Below are positions 47,140 to 61,199 of a stretch of DNA of 64,000 bases, piece by piece; within the stretch, counting starts at the first letter, position 1, and every line of letters begins with the position of its first letter. Where the stretch lies: NCBI GenBank assembly GCA_030141605.1, contig JAQGDQ010000196.1, positions 186,001 through 250,000 on the forward strand, given 5' to 3'. The position numbers and the translations under genes were made by a program. The notes beneath the pieces are model-generated. The model saw only the letters and a program-made list of their open reading frames with translations, searched no databases and was not told where the DNA came from. This DNA comes from Tubiluchus corallicola. Taxonomy: Eukaryota > Priapulida > Priapulimorpha > Priapulimorphida > Tubiluchidae.

Positions 47140-47690
47140 AGAAAGTTAGGAGTACTTGGTGCAATGGCTAGTGTAAGTGCCCAGAAAGCAAAAGACCTAA
47201 CATTGGCATCCCAAAATTTTCCTGACTTTTAAACTTAGTAATGTTTTCATGCATTCAGATGATTGACTTCATACTATGAACTTATGTAGTGCAAACTGTG
47301 ATTTCATACCTCTAGATAGCAGCTTATAGCAAAAACTTCAGTGTCTTGAAACTCAGCGTGCCTCTGTAGTGTAATAGTTAGTATAGTTAGCACAAATGCT
47401 TGGAAAATAGCTCTGAGGTCTTTTGTTCCAGCACAGGTGCAAAATTTTTCGGATTTCTAGTTTAGTATTGTTTTTGAGTGTTTATATAATTGATTTTGCA
47501 CTAATACAGTGTGGATTTGTTTTTGTGGTGCACTGTTGACAGACTTCTAGTAGTTTACAGTGCAAATTACTGAATCTGGAAAGTCAGAGTACTTCTGCGG
47601 GGTAAGGATTAGTATATTTGCCCACAAAGTATAAGGTCTAAGATTTATCCCAGTAAAGGTGCAAAATTTTTCAGGCTTTCATATAGCTTC
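47140..47690 (+). repeat. Three tandem tRNA-derived SINE-like units upstream of AS3MT
   Basis: Units start near 47140, 47345 and 47575. Each has agtac/gtgcctctg, an A-box-like stretch (tgtaatagttagtat), then cccAgaaagc, a degenerate B-box region and a caaaattttt tail. Flanking text (tacagtgYaaattYtgaaatctRgaaagt) repeats before units 1 and 3, so the array has a period of about 205-230 bp. It lies directly 5' of the minus-strand AS3MT start. Confidence 0.6.
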
Positions 47691-48426
47691 TGGGTGTGCA
47701 TACGATTAGATGTTGGGCAAAAAAACCAAGAAACAGAACCCAAGAATTTACTACAGTTAGTTGAGCTGCCCATAATGCGACAATATCTCACCTTTGATTC
47801 ACCTTCGCACCTACCCTATTATTATTTGCATTTCGACTTTAGTTTTGGTAGCCTCATTGCAAGGAACACAAAACTAGAGCATGGAATGCACCCAATTTAA
47901 CTATTCAGCATTTCGTACATCTGTAAAGACGGAAATTAGTTCTTCAGTGACGCCAGATAAAACAGTGCACGATGTATTGACAGGAGGTTCTTATTAATCT
48001 ATGCAACATACAAAAATTATAATATTATACTAACAGTTGTTATTTTGCCCACCTGTTGTTTAATAATTTTATTAAACAATTAATAACACATTCAAGAAAC
48101 TTACATTCCAGATTCTTCCTACCTGTTTACACCAATTGTTCTTGCGGTCTTCTTATTTTTCCAGTAAAAAACTAGCCCCTCAAAATCACGTGACAATGCA
48201 CACCGTTGTGTACTTTACCTCCGCAAGGGTTTCTGGTTCGGCAACGCTACTGCCCTCTTGTGGACATCTTCATTAAACTTTGCTTACTTGTTTATGTGTA
48301 TTACTTCTACGTTTTTTTTATAGTTGCAATGATTGTGTGTTTTGTACAATAACCACACAACAATAAAAAGTTTTAGTGTTTTACCTGAAGTACTGGTATC
48401 GGATATGGTCTGACAAATAGTTTAGT
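47691..48426. promoter_or_regulatory. Divergent AS3MT / PPM1-type intergenic region
   Basis: AS3MT transcription leaves leftward and the phosphatase gene rightward, so both promoters probably lie here or in the repeats beside it. No clear TATA box or initiator stands out. The most specific element is the palindromic E-box listed separately. Confidence 0.45.
48186..48193. promoter_or_regulatory. Palindromic E-box TCACGTGA
   Basis: An exact TCACGTGA octamer, the preferred core for bHLH-Zip factors of the USF/MITF/TFE group. It lies 233 bp before the phosphatase ATG and about 1.2 kb upstream of the AS3MT ATG. Occupancy is inference. Confidence 0.45.
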
Positions 48427-51400
48427 ATGTTCCGTCCGTTCAAGCATGTCTGGAGTAGTGTCGTTTGGTCTTTTGGAAGAGGTGGGGCGAAGGAAGATAA
48501 TGAAGGCTTGGTATCAAAATTTGAATACGGCCGCCCGGCTTTTCTCGGACTTAGTGCTGACGAGCTGCAAGTTGCTGCTGACCACTCCTTTCGGGCAATT
48601 ATTGTTCCAAGAGAAATCAGTCGTTTACCATGGAATGCTGGTTATGCTGAGTATGTGTTTGAAAAAAATATTACTAATCGCAAATACACGTGTAAATAAG
48701 CACAAAGACAATTAATAAGACAGTTACACTGATTAGCTAACAAGAAAAGTCCCCGTTAAAGCATTTGAATGAGAAAATATAGATTCCATTGCAGTTGTTC
48801 ACAGAAAAATATGTTACGCACCATCGTGCTGAGCAAACCCTGATTTCTGTCTCTTGCACCAATCTCTCGTCCACTTAGTGGCTATACACTATATTGGATA
48901 TGCTAGTTTGGTATCGTCAGCAAACTTGAGTAGCCGACTAACTACATTATCATCCATGTCATCTATGAAGATGAAAAATAACAGGGGTCTGAGGACACTT
49001 CCTTGTGGCACTCCTGATTGAACTGGGACTGTAGATGAGGCACAACCCTTGATTTCGACATATTGGAATCTGTCACTTAGCCATACCTTTATCCAGTTAT
49101 GCAGTTGTGCTTGAATACCATACATGCCTCAAGTTTAAGCAGCAATCTTCTATGTGGGACTTTGTCAAATGCTTTCGCCAAGTCTAGGTATACTATATCA
49201 AGAGAACTAGTGTGATCCGATGTGGAAAATACATGTTCAAAAAACTCCAGTAAATTACTTGTCACTAACCGTTTCCTGAGAAACCCATGTTGAGATCTTT
49301 TAAAATAATTGTTAGATTGCAAATAGACAAGTATTGCATTGACTACATGCCTCTCCAGCAGTTTGCCAACAGTACTGGTAATTGCAACTGGCCTATAGTT
49401 TCCAGGTTTATTTTTAGGTCCCTTTTTATGAATGATACTAATGCGAGATAACTTCCAATTACTGGGAACGTCACCCGTAGCTAAAGACTCTCTGAAGATT
49501 AATGTCAGTGGCTTGACCAGCAAATCAGCAGCCTTAACCAGTTTTTTTGGGTGAATTAAATCTGGTCATGCTGGTGCATTGGTTCTAGGTCCAAATAACA
49601 ATTTGTGTACATCATGCTGAGTTATGGTAACATTACATAAAACTCCACCCCCTTCTAGGTACTAGGTAAATTAGTCAGTTTCTCTGTAATAGAAACACTC
49701 TGGAACTGGATATTTAGAATTTCCGCCATTAGTCATGGGGCAGATGTTGTTTCATTGAAAGCAGTAGTAAGTGGACCAACCTTAGGACGACTTGTTTTGT
49801 TTGCAATAACATACAGCCAGAAAGAGCATGCATCATCTTTGATATTTAAGGCTAGCTTGGTTTCAAAGTTTCGTTCAGCACATCGTATAGTCGCTTAAGT
49901 CAGCTTTGCCTGTCTCTTGTACGTCAAAAGGTCTTGATAATCAAGTGTTTGTTTATAGACTGTGTACAAATGCTGTTTATTCCTAACAGCTTTGTTGCAA
50001 TTATAATTAAACCAAAGAGGTCTGCTACCATTACTGGAGCTATATTTGGGTACATATTTATGAATAGACTTGTGCATTCTGTCTTTAAAAAGATTCCAAC
50101 ACATGTAAACGTCACCCGAATGAAACAGGTGATCCCACGGGATCGATATCATTATAGTAGCAATAGATTCAAAATTGGCTTTGTGAAAATTGAAACCAGA
50201 ATTTAGTGGCTTCTTAAGAGATAACTGCACTACAGTTTGCCAAGATATAACTGCATGATCTGATGTGCCAAATTCCTCTCCAGCCTCTAGGTTTTGTACA
50301 AACAACTCACCCGGTACTAGTACTATATCAAGGGTAGTAAAGCCTCTTGTGGGGTCAACCACTATTTGATTAACGAAACGTTGTTGTGTAACATTAAGAA
50401 ATATACTAAAATTAGCATCCACCTTCAAAATAGACCAGTTTGTATTTGGAAGATTAAAGCCACCACAAAATAAAATTGGGTGAGCCAACAGCAGCAATAT
50501 CATGTATAAATTTAAATAAAAAGGAATCATTTTTAAATTAATGTTGATTTATAAAACCTTTGTTAATTTAACTAACATCTATTTGACTTATTAAAAGTTA
50601 TGGTACAAAATATATGCACGAAAATTAGTAACCAAACATTACCACCAACAACTAGTAAAATACAAGTAGAAGATATATGGGTAAACATAAAAACATCAAA
50701 CAATAAACCATCAATTATATTTGGAACTATCTATTGACATCCTAATAAGTCAGTAAAACATTTCCATGAAGAATTGGAGAACATTCTAAGAAAATTAATT
50801 CCAGCAGCAAACAAGCTTATATCTGTGGAGACTTAAATATGAACTTGATACAGCATGAAGAGATATCATCTGTTTCCAATTGTCTTAACATGTTATAAGA
50901 ACATAGATTTCATCCGGTTTTCACTCAACCTACTCGTTTAACTTCCAATTGCCAGACTCTTATAGACCACATTTATACTAACAATATTCATTATCCCTTG
51001 ATTACTGACATAATATTACATGAAGTTGCAGATCATCTAGCTATCTTTGCAATAGCTAATTCAGCATATATCAGCAAAACACTCACAAAAGTTAAGAAAA
51101 GAGACACACACCATTCCATTCTTCATAATTTTTTCGATAATCTTCAACTCTCAGTAACAGGTATTGACGCCCTTGATCCTTATGACAATAATGTAGCCTT
51201 CGCCTCATTCCTAGAAACCTTTAGACAAATGCTTGACAAACGTGCACCCACCTGATCTTTAACCTTAAAAAAGAAACTCTTTTCTTTTGTAAACCTTGGA
51301 TCACCACAGGTATCCTTAAATCTATTAAAACCAAAAGTAAACTGTATCGTTCGCACAAATTGTTTAAATTTGAATATAAAAATTTTTTATGAAGCTTACT

Positions 51401-54400
51401 CAAATACTTCAAATTAAGCTCAAAAAGAAAGTATTATGATAATCTCTTGCAAGTGAACAAGAACAATGTTAAAAAAACATGGTGTACTAGTGTATTAAAA
51501 GTAAAAAATAAAAAGCATATCATTCCCTCTAAAATTGATATCAATGGTAGACTAATTGGTGATCCTTATGATATAGCCAACTGTTTCAATTGTTATTTTC
51601 AATCAACAGGTACAAATATGGCTAAAAAACTCCACCTGCAAACTCTAGTTACCTTACATACCTAAATAAGTCCAACAATTCACTTTCTTCTACCCTGTCT
51701 CTCAAGAAGAAGTAAGCACAGCACTACATAAATTAGACATAAATAAGGCACTGGGTCCTGAAAATATCCCTGTTAAATTTTATCAGCTGGTAAGTCCTGT
51801 GATTACTCCTATTTTAACACAACTAAGTAATATGCCCATTGCACAACGCAGCTTCCCCAACTGTTTAAAAAATTTCCAAGGTTACACCTCTTTATAAAAC
51901 TGATTCCCCACTCACTCCAACTAATTATAGACCTATATCTATCCGTTCACCAATATCTAAAGTATCTGAGCATATTATTTATGACCGACTAAATAATTTT
52001 TTTACTCTACACAATATAACTAAATTTCAGCTTGGCTTCATCGACTGCATTTTCTACAGCAGGTTTCATTGAGAGCATGCTAAGCATACTTGACAACAAG
52101 TCTATTACATGTAGGACATTTCTTGACTTGTCAAAGGCCTTTGACACTGTTCAACATGACATTCTCCTCAATAAACTCAGGCACTATGGAATTTGTGGGC
52201 CTATCTTGGAATTAATCACATCATGCCTTTCAAACCACAAGAAATACACCAGCATTCACAACTCAAATTCAGATCTTCTTGAACGTGGTGTTCCTCAAGG
52301 TTCAATTCTTAGCCCTCTCCTATTTTTAATATACATTAATGACTTACAGTTTTCTTCCAATTTTAACACTCACCTGTTTGCAGATGACACGAGCCTCTTT
52401 CTAACTGACACTAAACTGGTATGACTTCAAAATAGACTGTCCAAAATTGACAACGGGATGAAAGCTAATAAATTATCTATAAATTACAGTAAAACTAAAT
52501 TTATGTTATTTCCTAAGAACCTGTCTTTAACTGAAACTTCAGCATTTAAAATTCAAATTAGAAAGAATAATATAATCTCAAACAACATGCATAAAATATC
52601 TAGGTATCAACATAGATAATGACTTAAAATGGTGCATACACATCAGTACAATAACTTCAAAATTGAATAGGACTGCAGGTGTCTTTTCGAAATTGCGACA
52701 TTCTATCAATGCACATACTCTTAAAATGGTCTACTACATGTTAATATATCCTTATCTTCAATATTGCATCCTTTCATGGCATAACCCAAACCAAAACATT
52801 CTCCAACCTCTAATCTCAGTACAAAACAAAATAGTAGAATTTGATACTTTTGCACATTACCGTGATCATGCAACACCTTCATATGCTAAACTGCACATAC
52901 TAAATATTCAAGACATTTACAAGCTGGAATTATTCAAAATAATGCACAACTTCAGTAACAACTCTTTTCCTGACCTATACACTAACTATTACACCAAGAT
53001 TCAAGACATCCACACTTACAGCACAAGATCTGCTACAAGGGGTCATTATTACCAACCTAGATTGAATACATCACATGGATTAAAAGCACTACAACATACA
53101 GGCACTAAATTGTGGAACTCCTTTCCACAAGATATATCGACAATACCATCTCTGACCACAGCCGTGAAAATTTTAAATACTACATGCGAACAATGTATCA
53201 TACAAATTAGACATCCTTTTACCTTCAATGTCTTTGTTCTTTTTCTCCTCCTAGACTCTCCAATTTTTCTACCTGGTAATTACTTAGCTTTCTTCTTTGT
53301 TATCCATTTAAATTCTTTTTTCCTAGACTAACGTGTGTGTCTTTTCACCATTTTTTAATTTTTTTCTATAAGTGTGGCTTTTCTTAGTACTACTTAATAT
53401 AATACAAATAACTGTTACTTACATTTCATTCTCATCAATACCCGAAACTAAACAAAATCTTCTTGTTTTCAACCAAACCATTTATTTCAAGCAGTAGTAC
53501 ATTGAAGATTACTATTTTCTTATACCTTAGTTTTTGTGACACCTTTGTGATTGTGTTTACTGATCGCAAAACATAATTTTCCTTGCCCCCCGTTATCATC
53601 CATCTTATTCCAAAAATTATTCATAACGATTAACATGCATTTGAATTATATAATAAGCCTATAAAAATATATTAATATTATTTTTCTAGTGATGACCTGT
53701 TTTACTTTGAGCCAAGCTACTAAAAACTAAATTCTGTAAACTAACAGTATATAAGGCAGACTCCTGTAGTCGTACACTGCCCTCACATGTTCTTCTGTTA
53801 TACATAGTTTCATTAATGGCTAATATGTATTCTATCACATGTGTGAAATAACTATGTCTTATATCTTATATTTGTTGCAGGGTGATAAACTCTGGAAAAT
53901 CAGTGAGAAATGAGGATCAAGCAGCTTGCGAAGTCTTTCAACTTGTTGATCCTGATGAGCTTCCATCTGCCACATCAAAGGGCAGAGTAGGGTCTAAGAC
54001 AGGAAATGTGGGGCTTGATCCTGATGCATTTGCTAAACAGTTACTTTCCACAACAGCAGTATGTGTTTTTAACCTTATATTGTAAGCAGTTTAAGTTATA
54101 CGCATATATAATGAACATGTACAATTCGACAAAACAGTGCTTATTAATGATAAACATTATCAGAATTTGCTGACTTTGCTTATTTCACACGTTTAAGTTG
54201 TTGGAAGTGTTGCTAACAGTTTAGGCAATGTGGTGTGTTATTTATTTTGAGTGCATATTTCTTCTACAGTACATGCCGCTAGTTTCTAAGGAAATGTAAA
54301 ATTTACATTTTCATATTACTATTACTAATATTCGTAATAGAACTATGCAGTTACATGCCCCATTCCACAATATGCTCTTTTAATGTTTATTACAAAGAAC

Positions 54401-57400
54401 ATTATGAGTGCTGTCATTATCTGAATTAAGCAACAATTTGATTCTGATGGCATGGTTGACAGTTAGATTCTTGTAAATATTGAGTAGGCGGATGTCTAAA
54501 TTTAGAAATGATAAACTTGCGCTTAAGATGGTGATGATAATCAATCTTGGAATTCTGTATATGTAGGATCACGAGGAGAGAAAAGTAGCATACTTTGCGG
54601 TATTTGATGGTCACGCTGGTTCCGGGGCGTCTGTCTTTGCATCTCGATTGCTTCATTTTCATTTACAAGTATGTCAAATTCACTTTATAATATTTAATAA
54701 CTATCCTGTAAAAAGAGAAGTCATCAGCTAAAAACTGGAAGTGCAAGATTTAAGGAAAAGTTTTTCTTTTTAAGTTATTCTTGGCAGTACATTATGACAT
54801 TCTGTTGCTGAGTTTTTGCATGTGCATCAAATAACATGCATGTTAGCAATTGCTCCTAATTTTTTGCATGATAATTGTACACGGACGCTAAAGGCAAAAC
54901 AGGAAAAAATGTGGTAAACAAAGAATGCAATTTAACAAACGTTAGGTGATTTCTTATATGATAATTAGTCTTAATTATCTGTATCATCATTAGACACGGA
55001 AAACTTACCAAGCAAATCACATAATCAATGCAGATTCTGATTATATCTGTATAATTTATCTGTATCATATACGTGTTTTGTATAATATACGTTTATCTGT
55101 ATAATATACGTCTTTTAAAATTTTCCAACTGCTGACTTTCCAACGTTGGCAAAAGTTAAGTGGGAATATATCTGAACAAAATTTGAATGTCAAAAATTTT
55201 TAACTTTAGATTTTGCATGTTTATAAATTCATCTCTAAGCCAAATTATGACATTGGATCAAACATAACAATTAGTTGACCTACACCATCACCGATGCTCA
55301 GTCTTAAAATACGGTAATGTTAACTTTTTTATTACTAATTAACTGTATTAATGCTGCTACTTATCAATTTGTAAACATTTTCAGGAGAAATTGAGTATTG
55401 CCCAAGAGTTACTGTATAAGCGTCTACAGAATGGGGATGTCATATGTGACGAGATGATAAAAGACATGAATAGGTTGTTTCCGGACATTAAACACATCAG
55501 CACAGATGAACTTGTAATAGGTGCCTTAGAACGTGCTTTCCAGGACATGGTATATTATGCATTTATAAGCAAATTATTAACAACTTATGACGAGTTAAAT
55601 GTTACTAGTGCTTTTTCCAATGACTTGCCTTTTTAAAAAATGTAAACATGCTTTGAAACGTCACCAGTGCATCCAACTGGCAACTTAATACTGAAAATTA
55701 CTTAAACACTCAATTGAAATAATCCAAAATATAGGAATCGCTGGTAAGTGTCTTATGAAATAATATGCATTACTATGGTTTTTGAATATATACGTGTGTT
55801 AAGCAATGAAAGTTTGCTCTTTAATTATATGTACTGCTGACTGTTGGTGTGGTTTATTTTGTACATATAGTCATGTGTGTATATTGCCACAGAATTCTTT
55901 GCCAATTCATAATGGTTAGTAATTTCTTTTCTCATTTCTCTCAGGACGTACAGATTGGTGTAGAGCGTCATGTGTACAAGATTTCCGGAGGATGCACCGT
56001 AATCGTTGCCATCTTTTTTCTTGGCAAATTGTATGTGGCAAATGCCGGTGACTGTCGGGCAGTGCTGGTGCATGCTGGGAAGACCCAGCAATTGTCACGA
56101 GATCACTCTCCAGAAGCTGAACGTCAGCGCTTGCAATATCTGGTACTGTACTGTACCTCTCATTGCCTTTGCTAAAGAATTCCTATTTCATTACACTAAG
56201 AAAATCTCTTAAAACGTGTCTCATTTTGTGACTTGAAGTCACACTAAACCTTCGCTATAATATAAACTTTTAAAACTTAAAATCCTACTTTCATTCCGAC
56301 CATTCAATTAATTTTATTATAAACTTGCTGTAAAAGTTGTTTCTTTTGATTTTTTACCACTTCATTGTTAGCGGTATTAAATTTGAAGAACTGCCATTTT
56401 TCATTGCGCGAGATGAAGGATGTTATGAGTACAGTCATGAGGTCACCAAAGATCAGTAAAAACACAAATCGGTAACCAAAGACGCTTTCTGTACAACGTA
56501 CATCATTCTCGCTCACTCGCGCCAAAGACGCGAAACACGGCCATCCTTACGGCATGCATGCATTCAAAATTTGCCAGAAAAGGTAAGTTATTTAATAGAT
56601 ATGTCTCTTTTGTTTAGTAATAACTATGAATGCTTTGTGTAATCATAATAAAGTGTTAAAATCTTCCGTGTCTGTTGGGGTTATATTACTTAAAGAAACA
56701 GCCAACGGTGCAAACCCTCAGTTGTATTTTAATATAAACTTCTAAAAATATTGAAATTACTACGTAATATACGCCCATTAAGTAACTTGCTTAAAAATGC
56801 AAAGAAATTAAATCATTTGTGTCTCCTGCCAAGCAAGTCTTGCTGCAGGCATATTGGAAAAGAATGACATAAAACTGGTAGGAAGTATGAAGGACGCATT
56901 GTGGGTAACATAGTGGGCAGCTAGATTCATCAAGAAGCTGAAAATGGTATTATTAATCTCTCATTTAACATATTGGATTGTTTGTAGTTCGTAATAGTAG
57001 CTGCAGTTGCAAAAAAGTTTCCTGCAGCACCTTGCGAGATAGGTGTTTATATTGCATAGAAACCAGATGGCTTCATTTTTTGTTTTGGGACTTTATATTG
57101 GCTTTACTAATTACGCAAGGTGGTTATCACGATTTTACTGCTGAAACTTTCTAACATCTTTCTCAAAATAAGCTTGACTTCTCAATAGATCTGTCTTTTG
57201 CTTTAAACAACTGAGTGGCTAAATTACATAGCTGCGCAGTTGACTAATATTTATTTTACCAAGTTAATAACTGCTAAATGGGTTGGTTACATTCTTAATT
57301 CCTGAACAGCTAATTGATATTTATTGGGCACAATTGTAAGTAAGTAACAAAGTATTAATATGTCAGTATTAGTATTAGTTAAGCAGCTGTAAGTTCATCA

Positions 57401-58987
57401 ACTAAGCTGTTATTAGTAGTAAGTCTCTGCCATGTGATGGCTTATCATCATTGAATTACTAACACAAATGTCAGCTTTTTGTTGTCTGTCGGACTAAATA
57501 TGCCTACCTTTGCTTGTCAAGTCGTTTTCTATGTGTTCAATTTTTCAATGAAATATGTAGTTGTTTTGATATTTATAGGTAAGTCTGCATGTCACAAGTT
57601 CTTATAATTCTCTAAGTAATGAACAATGAGAAGACAGCTAACAACAACCAACACCATGCCATACCACCCACACCACACCACCAAACCCACATTATGCCAC
57701 TTAACCCACATTAACCCAACACAAAGCCACGTCCACCACAACAATAACACCATGCTACACCTACCACAACAACCACACCATGCCACCCACTCACACCACC
57801 CACACCAAAGTACCCATACCACACCACTCACCCACACTACATCACACCATCCATCACATCACCCACCACACCCACCATCCACAGCACAGTTACCCCACGC
57901 ACTATATTGTACCACACCAAATCCAACACATCACAGTGATTATGATGATGACATTGATGACCACCCACCACAATATACCACACCCACCGTCGAGACCACA
58001 CTACACCACAAGACCACACCATGCCACAACAACCACACCACACCACCCACGCCAAAATACCCATACCATGCCACACCACCACACCACACAACACTATCCG
58101 CAGCACGCTCACCACACTCACCACATCACATGGTGATCATGATGATGATGACGACAACGATGACGACACTACAGCACCAACACCAACAAACAGCATCACA
58201 ACAAAACCATTTAAAACATTTTGCACAAAGTCAAAACGGTGTGCTGTAATAAATGCTCTTAGTCTGTCTACCAATAATCAGTAATGCACGGATGTTCTAT
58301 TTAGTTTTGCTTATTGCTTCTCAAATGATGATAAGCTAACAGAATATACTTACATGTAAAATCTATAACCCTGTAGAACGACTGGTGAAGACAATGCCTG
58401 GAGCAGCTCATAATTTCTCAAACTCTAAGACAGTGAATGTTCTAAATAGCAGGCAGCACAGGGGGTAGAACAAGAACTTCAAAATACACCCCTCCTATTT
58501 CGTCCAGTTTACATCTCCCCTAGTGAAACCTCCAGCACCTTGTAGACTGTTTTGTTCTCTTTCTGCGAGTGTGCATATTTTTTCCCAACGTGTCCAAACA
58601 GTTGCACGAATCCAGTTTTTCTTGAGGCTGTTTGTGCAGTTTTCTGCAAAATTTGAATGGTTGAGTCCGGGAAAACACCCGTTACGAGACTTTATAGCCA
58701 TCTCGCGAATTCTAAATATGCCTATAACACTCACCGTTGAACGGGCTATCTAACTATTACCAGCAACACCCCCGGCCCAGTTCCGATTTCTAGAAATAAG
58801 AGGTATAAATTTGCAAAAATGAGCAAAAAGGGCCATTTTTGAAGGCTTAGCCCTCCTCCACCCATTCCTCCCGATGTGTCCGATTAGAAAAAATAAACAC
58901 CCGGGTGCTAACCTGTGGATGGAGACCTTCCGTTTGACGTATAGATCACTGAAAATGGTGCCATCATCGGAGATGTAGCCTCTTCGG

Positions 58988-59033
<46 letters not shown>

Positions 59034-61128
59034 GCCACCGAAATTAATATATCAGATGAAATAGGCAGAAAGAAGGCTTTAAATTGTATAAATTGGCCTC
59101 AAGCAACTCTCGGTATGTTATTAAAGATTCAGTAGCTTCTGTTAGTTCATTAGCAAGCATTTACCAATGTGAACACATTTCCATTTTTTGTGTGATGGCT
59201 GAAGTGTCTTTGTTTTTACAGGCATGGTTAAAGCCACACCTGCTAGGTAATGATTTCTGTCATCTGGAGTTTCAACGCCGTCTAACTCGTGAGGACGTCG
59301 GACGGCAAGTTCTGTACAGGGATCAGAATATGACAGGATGGTAAGCCAAAATTTTATAACGAGTTTTCCCAACTTGAAAATGGCATTTAATATCATGTTG
59401 TGGCAGACTGGCAGCTGCACTGTCTTATTCTGTCACAGTATGTGTATGTTCTCTTTGTTAGGCAGATATAAACTGTTTCATTTATAGCTCCTTTTTATTT
59501 ATCAAAGTTATTAAATTTCCATTTTCTTTTTCCATTCTCTTTGTCATTAGTCAAGCTGATCATTAAGTTTGAAAAATTCGTTTCTTAAGGCTAGTTAAAT
59601 GAAGTTTCTGCTTTTGTCAACGTTTGTACATCTTGTGCATATTGTAGCACCATAATCAGAAGTGTATGTATGAAAATTACTCAAATTGTAAATGGGCTTC
59701 ATAATTTTAGTACTTTTCTACGATTTGACACCTTAGTAACAGCTCTCATATCGTAGGCCTTTGTTGTTGGTTGTAGCTGGACTGGTACCTAACTCTTTTT
59801 CAACAATAATATGAATTGAAGTACTGGCCTGGCAGAGGTGTCTTAGCAATGTTTGCATTAATGTTTTTCCTTAATGCGATAAATAGCTCAAGGCAGAATG
59901 GTAGATTAAACCACACAGAAATGATGAAGAAGTGGCCACCCATCCAGTTAGCAGCCAAACCAGTCATTGTCTAATTTCGGTTGATGAGTATACACCATGA
60001 TGTCTCAGCTGTTCCTTCACCTCACCAAACTGTTTTATTTTGCATAACTTCATTTTGTGGGATAAATATCATTTTGGTTGCTGAAAGTTTAAAAAAGATA
60101 TTAAGTTTTATAACATTAAAAGAAAAGAGAAAAATTTCACTGTATCATGGGTGGCATAACTGAATAAATGCAGCTATCCTGTACTATTCTTGTACTATAA
60201 TTCTCTTAGGACTGGAAAGCTGTAAAATTCATTTAAATAAGGCAGTTATTCATTTAAACAAGACATGAAAATGATCTGAGATCAAACAGTTTTAATATAT
60301 CATAATTGATCATGTCTGCTGCTAGCTTATGTTTTCTTAGTTTTCCCAATTTAACTTTCCCACTTTTTATTTTTACTGGTTGTGATATCAGTAACAGCGC
60401 CTCAACAAACCCTGAAGCTAATGTTGTGTGAGTAAGGTAAAACCTTTTCCCTCGCTTTGTGGTAGTAAAGAATGCAGCATGCTTCTAATTTTGCTCCTTG
60501 GTATCACCGTGCCATATGTTACATGTGTGCATCACGTGGCTTTGGCATTCAGTCTTGAGAGAAATCTTTAGTTTTGCTATCTGTTAATAACTTGAAGAAA
60601 GTATGTGCTTTTGTCGGCACATTGTGTGTTTTCTAGTTGCAGACTGTATATAATATTGACAAAACAATAGTGATTTTTGAGTTTTTGACCAAAAAAATGC
60701 TATCAAATTTTTCAGAAATGATTGAGTAATGTCTTTTAACAAGTGGCAACATTCTGATTTGGTTGGGCGTGTATTTGTGTGAGTGTGTCCATGACTCACT
60801 GTTATACTAGCTACTATAAATAAGTAATGTGGCCACCATGCTTTGTTATTATATGCCAAAAAGATTAGTGACTAATTAATCAGCTTCCTGGTTGTTAGTC
60901 CAAAAGTTAGTTCACCTGGTTAGCTAGTTAGTTGGTTAGTTGCCCACCTCATTGGTTATCTAAAAAATGACAAATCAAATAATGTCCAAATCAGACCACT
61001 AACTAAACTACAGTGCTTGTTTGACTCGCTGCCTGGCTGACTAATTGCCTGACTGACTGACTCACTGACTGAGTGATTGATTGACTGACGGAAAGGTAGG
61101 GAAACAAAAAGAGGGAGGGAGAGAGAGG

Positions 61129-61199
<71 letters not shown>

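Noticed and set aside
57626-58249. A His/Thr-rich secreted or metal-binding protein gene
   Set aside because: It lies wholly within a minisatellite in an intron, shows no initiation or splice evidence, and its composition follows from the repeat unit.
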